From NCBI GenBank assembly GCA_002493945.1, contig DLAL01000054.1, positions 1-38,212 on the forward strand: DNA of 38,212 nt, read 5' to 3'. Below are positions 7,234 to 15,399 of this stretch, one piece after another. Under the pieces are notes generated by a model that was not told the origin of the DNA, did no database searches, and worked only from the letters and a program-made list of their open reading frames with translations. The DNA comes from Porphyromonadaceae bacterium UBA7048. GTDB lineage: Bacteria > Bacteroidota > Bacteroidia > Bacteroidales > Muribaculaceae. The stretch's first letter is position 1, and every line of letters starts with the position of its first letter. Made by a program: the position numbers and the translations under genes.

Positions 7234-9507
7234 CTATCTCTTCACGTACACGCGCTTGACGCGCGGCGACACCGATGTGAGCACCTCGTAGGGTATGGTG
7301 CCGAGTATGTCGGCGAGACGTTCGACGGGCTGTCCGGGGCCGAATATCTCGACCGTGTCGCCGACCTTTACGTCAGTCACTCCCGTGACGTCAATCATGC
7401 ACAGGTCCATACAGATGTTGCCGATGGTGGGGCACGCCTTGCCTCCGACGATGAACGATGCGTTGCCGCGGCCCAGCCGGCGCAGTATGCCGTCGGCATA
7501 TCCCACGGGGACGGTGGCGATGACGGAATCCTCGGCCACGGTGTGGCCTTTGCATCCGTAGCCTATCGGAGTTCCGGCAGGCCAGTGCTTCAGCGATATG
7601 ATGTGCGAACGGAAGGATGCGACGGGCCGCAGCGACGTTCCGTCGATTCCGTCTGAAGGCGATATGCCGTACAAGCCAATCCCGAGACGCGCCATCTCGT
7701 AGCCGCCCATGTCGGCGAAGCGCATCATGCCGGCTGTGTTCAGCAGATGGCGCTTGAAAGGCGTGTCGGTCATCCGGGCTATGCTGTCGGTCATGCGTCG
7801 GAACGCGTCTATCTGCGAGCGTGTGTAGTCGTCAAGGTCGAGGCAGTCGGCCGTGGCGAGGTGGGAGAATACCGACTCCATGCGCACGGCGTGTGTCGAC
7901 TTCAGCCGTTCGGCTATCCCTGCGAGCTGTTGCTCTGTGAATCCCACGCGGTGCATGCCCGTGTCGAGCTTGATATGCACGGGATATGCCTCGGTGTCGT
8001 ATGCCTCGGCTTCGGCGATAAGGCGGTCAAGTTCTTCGGGCGAGAACACAGCCGGCTCGAGGCGGTGGGCGAAGAGGGCCGGATAGCGGTTCGTGACGGG
8101 ATTGAGTACCATGACAGGCATGGTGATGCCGGCCTCGCGCAGCGCTATGCCTTCCTCGATGACGGCAACGGCCAGATAAGCGGCACCAAGGCTCTGGAGC
8201 GTCTTGCCTACTTCGATTGACCCGACACCGTAGGCCGATGCCTTCACCATGGCGACGATGCCCGTGCCGGGCGGCACGAGGCTGCGGTAGTGGTTGTAGT
8301 TGTGGGCGAGGGCGTCGAGGTCGACTTCAAGCGTCGTCTCGTGTCCTGCGCTTTCGAGGGCTTCTGCTGCCTGCGTGAATGTTTCGTCGGGCATGCCGAA
8401 GAGCAGTATCTGCATGTCGCGGAACGTGTCGCCGCGGTGAATACTTTCAAGCAGGTCGCGGTCTATCATGGCGACAGTGTCGATGCCGAAGTGTACGGCC
8501 AGCTCCCGTACGCATGCTTCGCAGTCGGGCCCTCCGTCAAGTATCCGGCCGGCTATCAGCGCTTTCCTGCGCGAGGGTGTGGCATGGCGGCGCATGAAGT
8601 CGAGCGCGTCGGCCAGCGAGCGGAAGTCGGGAGTGAAGTAGTCGCGGTACACCGTGTTGCCGAAGCTGCCGGCGGCTATCTCGCGCCGCTTGTTAACTGT
8701 GTTCAGCGAGGCTACGTCGGAGGTGTCGGTGTAGCCGAGCTCGCGGAGTGCGGCGGCAGTCAGTGCATGGAAGATGGTGGGACAGTCGCCTGTGTCGGCC
8801 ACGGCGACGGCGCGTTTTTCCGGATAAAGCCCGCGAATCATCCTGCCAAGTTCAGGATCGGTGTCGGCGTAGACAATCACGTCGCAGCACAGGGCTATCT
8901 CGAGTTTCTCGCGTATTTTGTCGGCGTGGCTTGCAAAAGCCTCGTCGTGTTCGTCAGTAATGGGCGTGATGACGGCCATGCTGTGCGACGGCCCCAGGAG
9001 CCGTGCGTGCGACACGCCCTGCAAAGGTGCATCGATGCCGACTTCGGTGATGTAGTGGCGCACGTCGCCGCCGTCGTGTGCGGTCATGTCCCACAAGGCC
9101 AGCGGCACTCCTATGCCCGAATTCCAGCTGCGCGGACTGCGGCGCACGTTCTCGCGCGAGAGGAGGGCCGTGTAGAGCAGTTCCTTGACAGTGGTCTTGC
9201 CTACGCTTCCGGTGACTATGATGCCATTGCGGCGTCCTTCCATCCTCATCTTTCCGAGCGTCCGGAGGGCTTTGCGGACATTGTCGACGGTGACGAAGAG
9301 CGCGTCGTCGAAGCCTTCGGGGCGCTCTTCGACGATGAAGGCGCGCACGCCGCGGGCGTAGAGGTCGGGGATGTAGCGGTGGCCGTCGCCTATGTCGGTG
9401 CGGATGGCGGCGAATATCGTGTCCTGAGGGTCATATGCCGAACGGCTGTCGGTGACGAGCTGTCCGTAGTGAGAGAGTTCGTGGTAGAAATCTTCAATAT
9501 TGCTCAT
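7234..9507 (-). CDS. MurF-like / alanine racemase fusion
   Basis: A 757-residue fusion typical of Bacteroidota. Residues 1 to about 385 resemble UDP-MurNAc-tripeptide:D-Ala-D-Ala ligase (MurF) and about 393-757 form a complete alanine racemase that makes D-alanine for peptidoglycan. The racemase has its PLP lysine in VKASAYGVGS (K422), the LYGISPS strand, and the opposite catalytic tyrosine in PVGYADG. In the MurF part the P-loop reads TGSVGKTT (99-106), with Val where stand-alone Mur ligases have Asn, and several substrate-site segments are degenerate, so ligase activity is uncertain. The start codon overlaps the stop of the GSCFA gene by 4 nt (ATGA), indicating translational coupling. It is the last gene of the PorE-like/GSCFA/murF-alr unit. 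Confidence 0.93.
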   Translation of the reverse strand: MSNIEDFYHELSHYGQLVTDSRSAYDPQDTIFAAIRTDIGDGHRYIPDLYARGVRAFIVEERPEGFDDALFVTVDNVRKALRTLGKMRMEGRRNGIIVTGSVGKTTVKELLYTALLSRENVRRSPRSWNSGIGVPLALWDMTAHDGGDVRHYITEVGIDAPLQGVSHARLLGPSHSMAVITPITDEHDEAFASHADKIREKLEIALCCDVIVYADTDPELGRMIRGLYPEKRAVAVADTGDCPTIFHALTAAALRELGYTDTSDVASLNTVNKRREIAAGSFGNTVYRDYFTPDFRSLADALDFMRRHATPSRRKALIAGRILDGGPDCEACVRELAVHFGIDTVAMIDRDLLESIHRGDTFRDMQILLFGMPDETFTQAAEALESAGHETTLEVDLDALAHNYNHYRSLVPPGTGIVAMVKASAYGVGSIEVGKTLQSLGAAYLAVAVIEEGIALREAGITMPVMVLNPVTNRYPALFAHRLEPAVFSPEELDRLIAEAEAYDTEAYPVHIKLDTGMHRVGFTEQQLAGIAERLKSTHAVRMESVFSHLATADCLDLDDYTRSQIDAFRRMTDSIARMTDTPFKRHLLNTAGMMRFADMGGYEMARLGIGLYGISPSDGIDGTSLRPVASFRSHIISLKHWPAGTPIGYGCKGHTVAEDSVIATVPVGYADGILRRLGRGNASFIVGGKACPTIGNICMDLCMIDVTGVTDVKVGDTVEIFGPGQPVERLADILGTIPYEVLTSVSPRVKRVYVKR

Positions 9508-10355
9508 AATATCGGGCGGTGCTGAGCCGCCAGTGTGCGGCTCCGTGCCTCACGGGCAGCCGCGACAGTTGATTTGGTAAAGTAGTAATCGGAGAATACT
9601 TCGTATATATAGTCGACGGCCACTTCCGACGGGTGCTTCATGTCCGAGGCATAGAAGCGGTAGTCGCGGAGGTCGTCGAGCATGATTTCGTACGAGGGGA
9701 AATAGTGGCAGCCGCTGCCGGCGACACTGTCGGCCGCGAGCTGGAGCGTGCTCTTACTCAGTACGTTGCCGTGCAGTCCGTCGGCAAGGTGGCGAATCGG
9801 GCTGACCGTGAGTATCACGTCGTCTACGCCTGCCGCGTGCAGACGTCCGACAGTGGAGCGGAGCAGGGCGGCGCACTCATCGACCGACAGCCGGCGCCGC
9901 GTGAAGCGGTCGGCCGGGAATTTGTGGCAGTTGCCCACGATGCGGCCCGTGTCCTTGAGTTCGAACACATATGCCGAGCCGAGGGTGAGTATCACCGCCG
10001 GGCGCCGGGCGAGCATGGCCGATACGCTTTCGAGGGTCGCGTTGATTTCCTCAAGCAGCGCCCCGGCATCCGTGCCGCTATATCGCGATGCATAGTCGAG
10101 GCAGTGGAGTCCGCGCGGTCCTTCGGTCAGGTCGGCTTCGGTGTACTGGCGCCTTTCGAGCGCGCGCTCTATGCACCGGGTGATTGATGCCGGATTGTAC
10201 AGCGGACCGAAGGGATTGCGCAGCACGTCGAAGCCGTCGCGCTCCAGGCGTGCGCCCACTTCGTCGGTGAAGCACGACCCGAGCATCAGCAGGGGCGTGG
10301 CGTGGTCGATTCTCAGCGGCTGCGGCAGCCGCTCTATCTCTGTACGGAAGCGCAT
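9504..10355 (-). CDS. GSCFA family protein
   Basis: A 283-residue protein of the GSCFA family (SGNH-hydrolase-like fold), common in Bacteroidota and of unproven substrate. The defining motif GSCFTDEVG is at about residues 27-35, followed by NPFGPLYNP and, near the C-terminus, HPSEVAVDYI, which carries the His expected of the SGNH-type catalytic site. No signal peptide is visible. It starts within the stop codon of the PorE-like gene (TGATG, one base shared) and overlaps murF-alr by 4 nt. Its conserved coupling to a peptidoglycan precursor gene hints at cell-wall or surface-glycan deacylation, which is inference only. Confidence 0.9.
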   Translation of the reverse strand: MRFRTEIERLPQPLRIDHATPLLMLGSCFTDEVGARLERDGFDVLRNPFGPLYNPASITRCIERALERRQYTEADLTEGPRGLHCLDYASRYSGTDAGALLEEINATLESVSAMLARRPAVILTLGSAYVFELKDTGRIVGNCHKFPADRFTRRRLSVDECAALLRSTVGRLHAAGVDDVILTVSPIRHLADGLHGNVLSKSTLQLAADSVAGSGCHYFPSYEIMLDDLRDYRFYASDMKHPSEVAVDYIYEVFSDYYFTKSTVAAAREARSRTLAAQHRPIL

Positions 10356-12322
10356 CAGAACATCTGATAGTCAATCGAAAGTACCTGAAATTCCGTGCGG
10401 CGGTTAATCTGGTCGGCCGCATCCTGGTCCTCGGGCGTGAGTGTGTTGATGAACTCTTCAGTCAGCACCGTCCCTTCGGGGAACTGCGGATACTCGCGGT
10501 TGAGTTTCTTGGTTATGGTCTTGGGGCGTGACTTGCCGTAGCCCTGGCTCTGAAGGCGCTCGGGCTCGATGTCTACGGAGATCAGATAGTCGATGACCGA
10601 CTTGGCGCGGCGGCTGGAGAGGTCGATGTTGTAGGCTTCGCTGCCGTGGCGGTCGGTGTGCGATGCCATTTCGATGGTCACGTTGGGATTGTCGCGCAGC
10701 ACCTGGGCGAGTTCGTCGAGAGCCGTCTTCGACTCCGGACGCAGCGTGGCGCGGTCGTAGTCGTAGAAGATATTGTCTATCACCACGGGCTTATTGACCG
10801 GAGCGAGGATGAAGTCCACGCTGTACTCGGCGTCCTCTTCGGCAGTGTCCGAGGTGAATTCCTGCTTGGCGTTGAGGTATCCCTTGGCGCCGGCGAGCAT
10901 CACGTAGCTTATGCCGCGGTCGAGCGGGAAGGAGAATGAGCCGTCGGGTTTGGCGAGCTGTTTCTGGTTCGACCCGTCGTTGCCTACGATGCGTATCACG
11001 GCGTTGGGCACAGGTTCCTCGTCTTTGTCGAGCACCCATCCCGAAAGCTGGATTTTGAGTTCCGGCAGTTCGAAGGAGTAGAGGTGGTCGTAGCCGCGGC
11101 CGTCGGTGCGGTTGCTGCTGAAGTAGCCCTGCTCGCCTTCGCCGAAGGTCATGCCGAAGTCGTCGGCCGACGAGTTGACGGGGCGTCCCATATTGCTCAC
11201 GTTCCAGCCGCCCGAGCGCGTGAGCTCGGCGCGGAATATGTCGAGACCGCCGAAGCCGGGATGGCCGTTCGACGAGAAGTAGAAGACAGAATCGGTTCGG
11301 AACGTCGGGAACATCTCGTCGCCGGGCGTGTTGATCCACTCGCCGAGATTCTCGAGCGAGCCCTGACGCTCTTTCAGGTTGATGCGCCATATGTCGAGGC
11401 CTCCCTGACCGCCGGGCATGTCCGAGCAGAAGTAAAGCCACTGTCCGTCGGGCGATACCGCCGGATGTGAGTAACTCGATATGGTGTCGGCTGTAATCTC
11501 GAATTTCACCGGCGCGCTCCACTTGGCGTCGGAGCGCTGCGAGGTGTATATCTCGACGCCCGTGTTGGCGTTAGGCTCGCGGCGCGCACGGCTCAGGTAC
11601 ATGGTCGACCCGTCGGGCGAGAATGCCACGGAGCCTTCGTCGGCATCGGTGTTAAGTTCGCCCTCGACGGCCTCGGGGCGCTTCCACTTGCCCTGCTCGT
11701 CCTGAGTCACGAACCATATGTCGCCTTTCTTCATGCCCGTAATCTCGCTCTTACGCGTTCCGGTGGCCTTTTCGTTGGTCGAGGTGAAGTACAGGGTCTT
11801 GAAAGTGCCGTCCAGGAACATGGGAGAGTAGTCGGCGCGACGCGAGTTGAAGAGCTTGGCGTTCTTAACCACGTATCGCGTCTCGCCTTTCTTCTCCAGT
11901 CCCATGCGTGCGCCGGCCAGCGCGTTCTGCGCCAGCTTGTCGCCGGGCTTCCACTCCAGATAGTCGGTGAGAGCCTTTACGGCCGGAGCGTATTTGCCTT
12001 CGGCCATGAGCATCTGTCCAAGACGGAGATAGAGCACCGAGTCGGTGTAGCCGTAGCGGGCGGCGTTCTGATAGGCCGCCGACGCGCGCGCGTACTGGTT
12101 GAGCCGGCGGTGACACTCGGCCATCTTGAAGGCCACTTCGCCGCGCTGGGCGCGTTCCTCGCGCTTGGTGAGCTTGTTGTAGACCTTGCGGTAGGTCTTG
12201 GATGCGTCGAAGTATTCGCCGCGCTCCATCTGCTCGTTCGCGGTCGACAGTTTGGCTCCGCGACAGCCGCTCAGGCAGAGGGCAAGCGCCGAGAATATAA
12301 GAATCAGTTGATGAATTTTCAT
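10355..12322 (-). CDS. PorE-like outer-membrane lipoprotein: TPR, PD40 repeats, CRD and OmpA domain
   Basis: A 655-residue lipoprotein. The start at 12322 is chosen because it gives a lipoprotein signal peptide (MKIHQLILIF...) with lipobox LSGC (Cys20); the longer frame upstream only mirrors nrdG. Domains in order are: helical TPR-like repeats (24-140); a WD40-like PD40 propeller (about 160-415, with FSPDG and VSPDG turns); a carboxypeptidase-regulatory-like beta-sandwich (about 424-510, VLDKDEEPVPNA); and an OmpA peptidoglycan-binding domain (about 515-655) with SHTDRHG (D557) and LSSRRA (R572). This is the domain order of PorE, a T9SS component that anchors the machine to peptidoglycan. Paralogues with the same layout exist, so the T9SS role is an inference, supported by a T9SS cargo in this window. 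Confidence 0.85.
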   Translation of the reverse strand: MKIHQLILIFSALALCLSGCRGAKLSTANEQMERGEYFDASKTYRKVYNKLTKREERAQRGEVAFKMAECHRRLNQYARASAAYQNAARYGYTDSVLYLRLGQMLMAEGKYAPAVKALTDYLEWKPGDKLAQNALAGARMGLEKKGETRYVVKNAKLFNSRRADYSPMFLDGTFKTLYFTSTNEKATGTRKSEITGMKKGDIWFVTQDEQGKWKRPEAVEGELNTDADEGSVAFSPDGSTMYLSRARREPNANTGVEIYTSQRSDAKWSAPVKFEITADTISSYSHPAVSPDGQWLYFCSDMPGGQGGLDIWRINLKERQGSLENLGEWINTPGDEMFPTFRTDSVFYFSSNGHPGFGGLDIFRAELTRSGGWNVSNMGRPVNSSADDFGMTFGEGEQGYFSSNRTDGRGYDHLYSFELPELKIQLSGWVLDKDEEPVPNAVIRIVGNDGSNQKQLAKPDGSFSFPLDRGISYVMLAGAKGYLNAKQEFTSDTAEEDAEYSVDFILAPVNKPVVIDNIFYDYDRATLRPESKTALDELAQVLRDNPNVTIEMASHTDRHGSEAYNIDLSSRRAKSVIDYLISVDIEPERLQSQGYGKSRPKTITKKLNREYPQFPEGTVLTEEFINTLTPEDQDAADQINRRTEFQVLSIDYQMF

Positions 12323-12354
12323 ACTAATAAAACGCCATATAGCGTCCGATATTG

Positions 12355-12362
12355 CAAAAGTA
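12355..12362 (-). promoter_or_regulatory. Candidate -7 element for the PorE-like/GSCFA/murF-alr unit
   Basis: On the minus strand TACTTTTG (12362 to 12355) fits TAnnTTTG and lies 33 bp before the PorE-like start. I do not see a clear TTTG upstream element at the right distance. Confidence 0.45.
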
Positions 12363-12364
12363 CG

Positions 12365-12397
12365 AAAAATTCGGCTAATGTGTGTGCTGTGGCCGAA
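12365..12397 (-). terminator. Weak terminator after nrdG
   Basis: On the minus strand TTCGGC (12397 to 12392) pairs with GCCGAA (12375 to 12370) across a 16-nt loop and is followed by five T (12369 to 12365). An alternative 7-bp stem, 12389-12395 with 12403-12409, overlaps it. The stem is short, so termination is probably partial. Confidence 0.35.
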
Positions 12398-12416
12398 AAT
12401 AGCGGCCACCGGGGCG

Positions 12417-12929
12417 TCATCCGACGGCCGTGTCGGCCTCGTACAGCACCACATGCCCGGCCTCGCGTGTGCGGTTGAGGTCGATGAGCCGCTGGTTCGA
12501 CGAGCCGCGGAAAAGCAGGGAGGTGTCGCGCAGCGCGGCCTCGTATGGCCCGTCGACGAGTACATCGATGAGCGCGAGCAGTTCGCTGTACTGCGGGTCG
12601 GCGGCGAGCTCTTCGTAGGTAAAGCCCGTGTAGCACCATATGCCGAGTCCGAGCGAACGGATGTCCTGGGCCAGCGGCACAAGCCGATCAGCCTGATAGA
12701 GCGGGTCGCCGCCCGAGAAGGTGACGGGGAAGCCGTTGTAGCCGACCGTGGCCATGATTTCGTCGACGGTCATATCGCGGCCTGCCGCGAAGTCCCACGT
12801 ATGCTCGTTGTGGCAGCCGGGGCAGCGGTGAGCGCAGCCGGCGAAATATATCGAGGTGCGCAGCCCCGGGCCGTCGACCGACGTGCCTTCGAGGATGCGC
12901 ACCACACGCAGTGCTTCGGGATTATTCAT
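12417..12929 (-). CDS. nrdG: Anaerobic ribonucleotide reductase activating protein
   Basis: A 170-residue radical-SAM enzyme that uses a [4Fe-4S] cluster and S-adenosylmethionine to create the glycyl radical on NrdD. The cluster motif CAHRCPGC (Cys32, Cys36, Cys39) is the CX3CX2C type, and FSGGDP provides the SAM-binding GGE-like motif. The length is normal for NrdG. Its start overlaps the end of nrdD by 8 bp, so the pair is translationally coupled, as expected for an activase and its target. This system fits an oxygen-limited gut lifestyle. Confidence 0.95.
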   Translation of the reverse strand: MNNPEALRVVRILEGTSVDGPGLRTSIYFAGCAHRCPGCHNEHTWDFAAGRDMTVDEIMATVGYNGFPVTFSGGDPLYQADRLVPLAQDIRSLGLGIWCYTGFTYEELAADPQYSELLALIDVLVDGPYEAALRDTSLLFRGSSNQRLIDLNRTREAGHVVLYEADTAVG

Positions 12930-15129
12930 GTACCACGCGGTCGTTGAGTTCGGCGAGTTTCGCGTTGTTCCATCGGTCGGTCGTGCCCACGAGGTAGCCC
13001 GTAATGCGCTGGAGCCTGTCGATAGCTTTGCTTCCGCAGACGGGGCACTCCTTCAGGTCGGCGCTGGCGTCCTCGTAGCCGCACTCCATGCAGCGGTTGC
13101 GGTTGTGGTTCACCGAGCAGTAGCCGATGTTGTTCTGGTCCATGAGGTCCACGATGGCCGAGATTGCGTCGGGATTGTGGGTGGCGTCGCCGTCGATTTC
13201 CACATAGAATATGTGTCCGCCGCGGGTCAGCTCATGGTAGGGAGCCTCGATTTCGGCTTTGTGACGCGGGCTGCAGTGGTAGTAGACGGGCACGTGGTTG
13301 GAGTTGGTGTAGTATATCTTGTCGGTGATGCCGGGGAGGTCGCCGTAGGTCTTGCGGTCCTTGGCCGTGAACTTGCCCGACAGACCCTCGGCAGGCGTGG
13401 CCAGAACGGAGAAGTTGTGCTGATAGCGCTCCGAGAAGTCGTTGGCGCGGCTGCGCATGTGTCCTACGATACGCAGACCGAGGGCCTGTGCTTTGTCGCT
13501 CTCGCCGTGGTGCTTGCCGGTAAGGGCCACCAGACACTCGGCAAGTCCGATGAATCCGATGCCGAGGGTGCCCTGATTGATGACGGGCTCGATTGTCTGG
13601 TCGGGACGCAGCTTGTGGCCGCCGTTCCACAGTTTCGACATCAGCAGGGGGAACTGCTTGACGAGCGCCGTCTTCTGGAAGTTGAAGCGGTCGCAGAGCT
13701 GACGGGCGGTGATTTCGAGCACGTCGTCGAGCTTGGAGAAGAAGAGGTCGAGACGCTCGTTCTCGTCCTGGATGTTCATGCACTCGATGCCGAGACGCAC
13801 AAGATTGATGGTGGTGAAGGACAGGTTGCCGCGGCCAATGGAGGTTTTCTCACCGTAGCGGTTCTCGAACACGCGGGTACGGCAGCCCATCGTGGCCACT
13901 TCGTAGAGGTAGCGTTTGGGGTCGTCGGCGTTCCACTTCTCGTGCTGGTTGAATGTGGCGTCGAGATTGACGAAGTTTGGGAAGAAGCGGCGTGCCGTCA
14001 CTTTGCAGGCCAGACGGTAGAGGTCGTAGTTGCGGTCGCCGGGCAGGTAGCTCACTCCGCGTTTTTTCTTCCATATCTGTATGGGGAAGATGGCAGTGGC
14101 GCCATTGCCCACGCCTTCGTAGGTGGAGTGGAGGATTTCGCGGATGATGCAGCGTCCTTCGGCCGAAGTGTCGGTGCCGTAGTTGATGGAGCTGAACACC
14201 ACCTGGTTGCCGCCGCGGCTGTGTATGGTGTTCATGTTGTGTATGAATGCCTCCATAGCCTGATGTACGCGCGAGACGGTGCGGTTCATCGCATGCTGGA
14301 AGAGGCGTTCTTTGCCGGTGAGGCCGTCGAGCGGACGCTTTATGTAGTCGTCGACGGTGCGCGTCTTGAACTCGGAGAGGTCTTCGCCTTCAAGTTCGGC
14401 GATGTTGTCGATTTCCTCAAAGAACGAAGAGCGCACAAACGGGGCAAGGTAGAAGTCGAATGCCGGTATGGCCTGGCCGCCGTGCATCTCGTTCTGTGCC
14501 GTTTCGAGTGATATGCAGGCAATCACCGAGGCGGTCTCGATGCGTTTGGCCGGACGCGATTCGCCGTGGCCGGCGATGAATCCGTAGCTGAGGATGTTGT
14601 CAAGCGGATGCTGGACGCACGTCAGGCTTTTGGTCGGGTAGTAGTCTTTGTCGTGTATGTGGATGTAGTTGTGGCGCACGGCTTCGCGTGCTTCGGGTGA
14701 GAGCAGATAGTCGTCGACGAAGGGCTTGGTGGTCTCGCTGGCGAATTTCATCATCATGCCTGCCGGCGAGTCGGTGTTCATGTTTGCGTTCTCGCGGGTG
14801 ATGTCGTTGTTCTTGGCTTCGATGATTTCGTGGAACATGTCGCGCGTCTTGGCCTTGCGGGCTATGCTGCGCTGGTCGCGGTAGGCGATGTAGCGCTTGG
14901 CCACTTCCTTGCGCGGACTGTTCATCAGTTCAAGCTCTACCATGTCCTGGATTTCTTCGACGGTCATGCGTTCCGACCCGTGGGCTCCGATGCGGTCCGA
15001 GATTTTCTGAATGAGGCTCTCGTCCTCGCCGAGTTCGGTGGTGAGCATGGCTTTGCGGATGGCTGCTTTGATTTTTTCTTCGTTATAGCCAACGACGCGT
15101 CCGTCGCGCTTGACAACTGTCTGTATCAT
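12922..15129 (-). CDS. nrdD: Anaerobic (class III) ribonucleoside-triphosphate reductase
   Basis: Reduces ribonucleoside triphosphates to deoxyribonucleotides using a glycyl radical, with formate as usual reductant. At 735 residues it is full length. An ATP-cone allosteric domain fills about 1-90. The large reductase barrel follows. A C-terminal zinc site has CMEC (680-683) and CPVC (695-698), and the radical glycine lies in RITGYL (G711). The ATG at 15129 follows a recognisable promoter. nrdG overlaps its 3' end. I found no NrdR-box pair in the upstream region, so regulation cannot be assigned. Confidence 0.96.
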   Translation of the reverse strand: MIQTVVKRDGRVVGYNEEKIKAAIRKAMLTTELGEDESLIQKISDRIGAHGSERMTVEEIQDMVELELMNSPRKEVAKRYIAYRDQRSIARKAKTRDMFHEIIEAKNNDITRENANMNTDSPAGMMMKFASETTKPFVDDYLLSPEAREAVRHNYIHIHDKDYYPTKSLTCVQHPLDNILSYGFIAGHGESRPAKRIETASVIACISLETAQNEMHGGQAIPAFDFYLAPFVRSSFFEEIDNIAELEGEDLSEFKTRTVDDYIKRPLDGLTGKERLFQHAMNRTVSRVHQAMEAFIHNMNTIHSRGGNQVVFSSINYGTDTSAEGRCIIREILHSTYEGVGNGATAIFPIQIWKKKRGVSYLPGDRNYDLYRLACKVTARRFFPNFVNLDATFNQHEKWNADDPKRYLYEVATMGCRTRVFENRYGEKTSIGRGNLSFTTINLVRLGIECMNIQDENERLDLFFSKLDDVLEITARQLCDRFNFQKTALVKQFPLLMSKLWNGGHKLRPDQTIEPVINQGTLGIGFIGLAECLVALTGKHHGESDKAQALGLRIVGHMRSRANDFSERYQHNFSVLATPAEGLSGKFTAKDRKTYGDLPGITDKIYYTNSNHVPVYYHCSPRHKAEIEAPYHELTRGGHIFYVEIDGDATHNPDAISAIVDLMDQNNIGYCSVNHNRNRCMECGYEDASADLKECPVCGSKAIDRLQRITGYLVGTTDRWNNAKLAELNDRVVHE

Positions 15130-15175
15130 TTATATTTATAATTTTTTGATGTTTTTCTGTGATGATTTAACAGTG

Positions 15176-15207
15176 CAAAGCTACGTAAAGTTTTCTATTT
15201 TGGCAAG
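15176..15207 (-). promoter_or_regulatory. Promoter of nrdD-nrdG
   Basis: On the minus strand TAGCTTTG (15183 to 15176) matches TAnnTTTG and CTTG (15207 to 15204) lies 20 nt upstream with one mismatch to TTTG. The leader is AT-rich and about 40 nt. The remaining gap to 15399 holds AT-rich DNA and a small CATCG/CGATG hairpin (15350-15365), with no gene and no clear terminator for tamB. Confidence 0.65.
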
Positions 15208-15399
15208 TTTTAGGTGAAAAATCTGAGTGAAAAATTTTCGTTTTGGAAAACTTTTGCGCGACTCTGAAATGCCAATTATTTGATTTGTAGTATGGTAGTG
15301 TTTGGTTTTGGAGACCTTCGGGAGGTATATCAAATTAAAAAGTTTTCATCATCGGATGCGCGATGGCGGAAACTGTATGGAAACTTTGTGAGTGTCAGC

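Noticed and set aside
12323..12682. N-terminal extension of the PorE-like gene into nrdG
   Set aside because: The extension reads through the nrdG coding region in another frame and lacks a signal peptide; the internal ATG at 12322 gives a perfect lipoprotein signal.
12856..14511. A 551-codon plus-strand frame opposite nrdD, and similar long frames opposite murF-alr (8290-9525), tamB (17212-18840), rpoN (28041-29360) and ligA (37057-38199)
   Set aside because: All are antisense shadows of well-supported conserved genes with the same biased composition.
15130..15399. Tandem NrdR boxes or an adenosylcobalamin element upstream of nrdD
   Set aside because: No pair of 16-bp NrdR-like palindromes is visible and the region is plain AT-rich leader.
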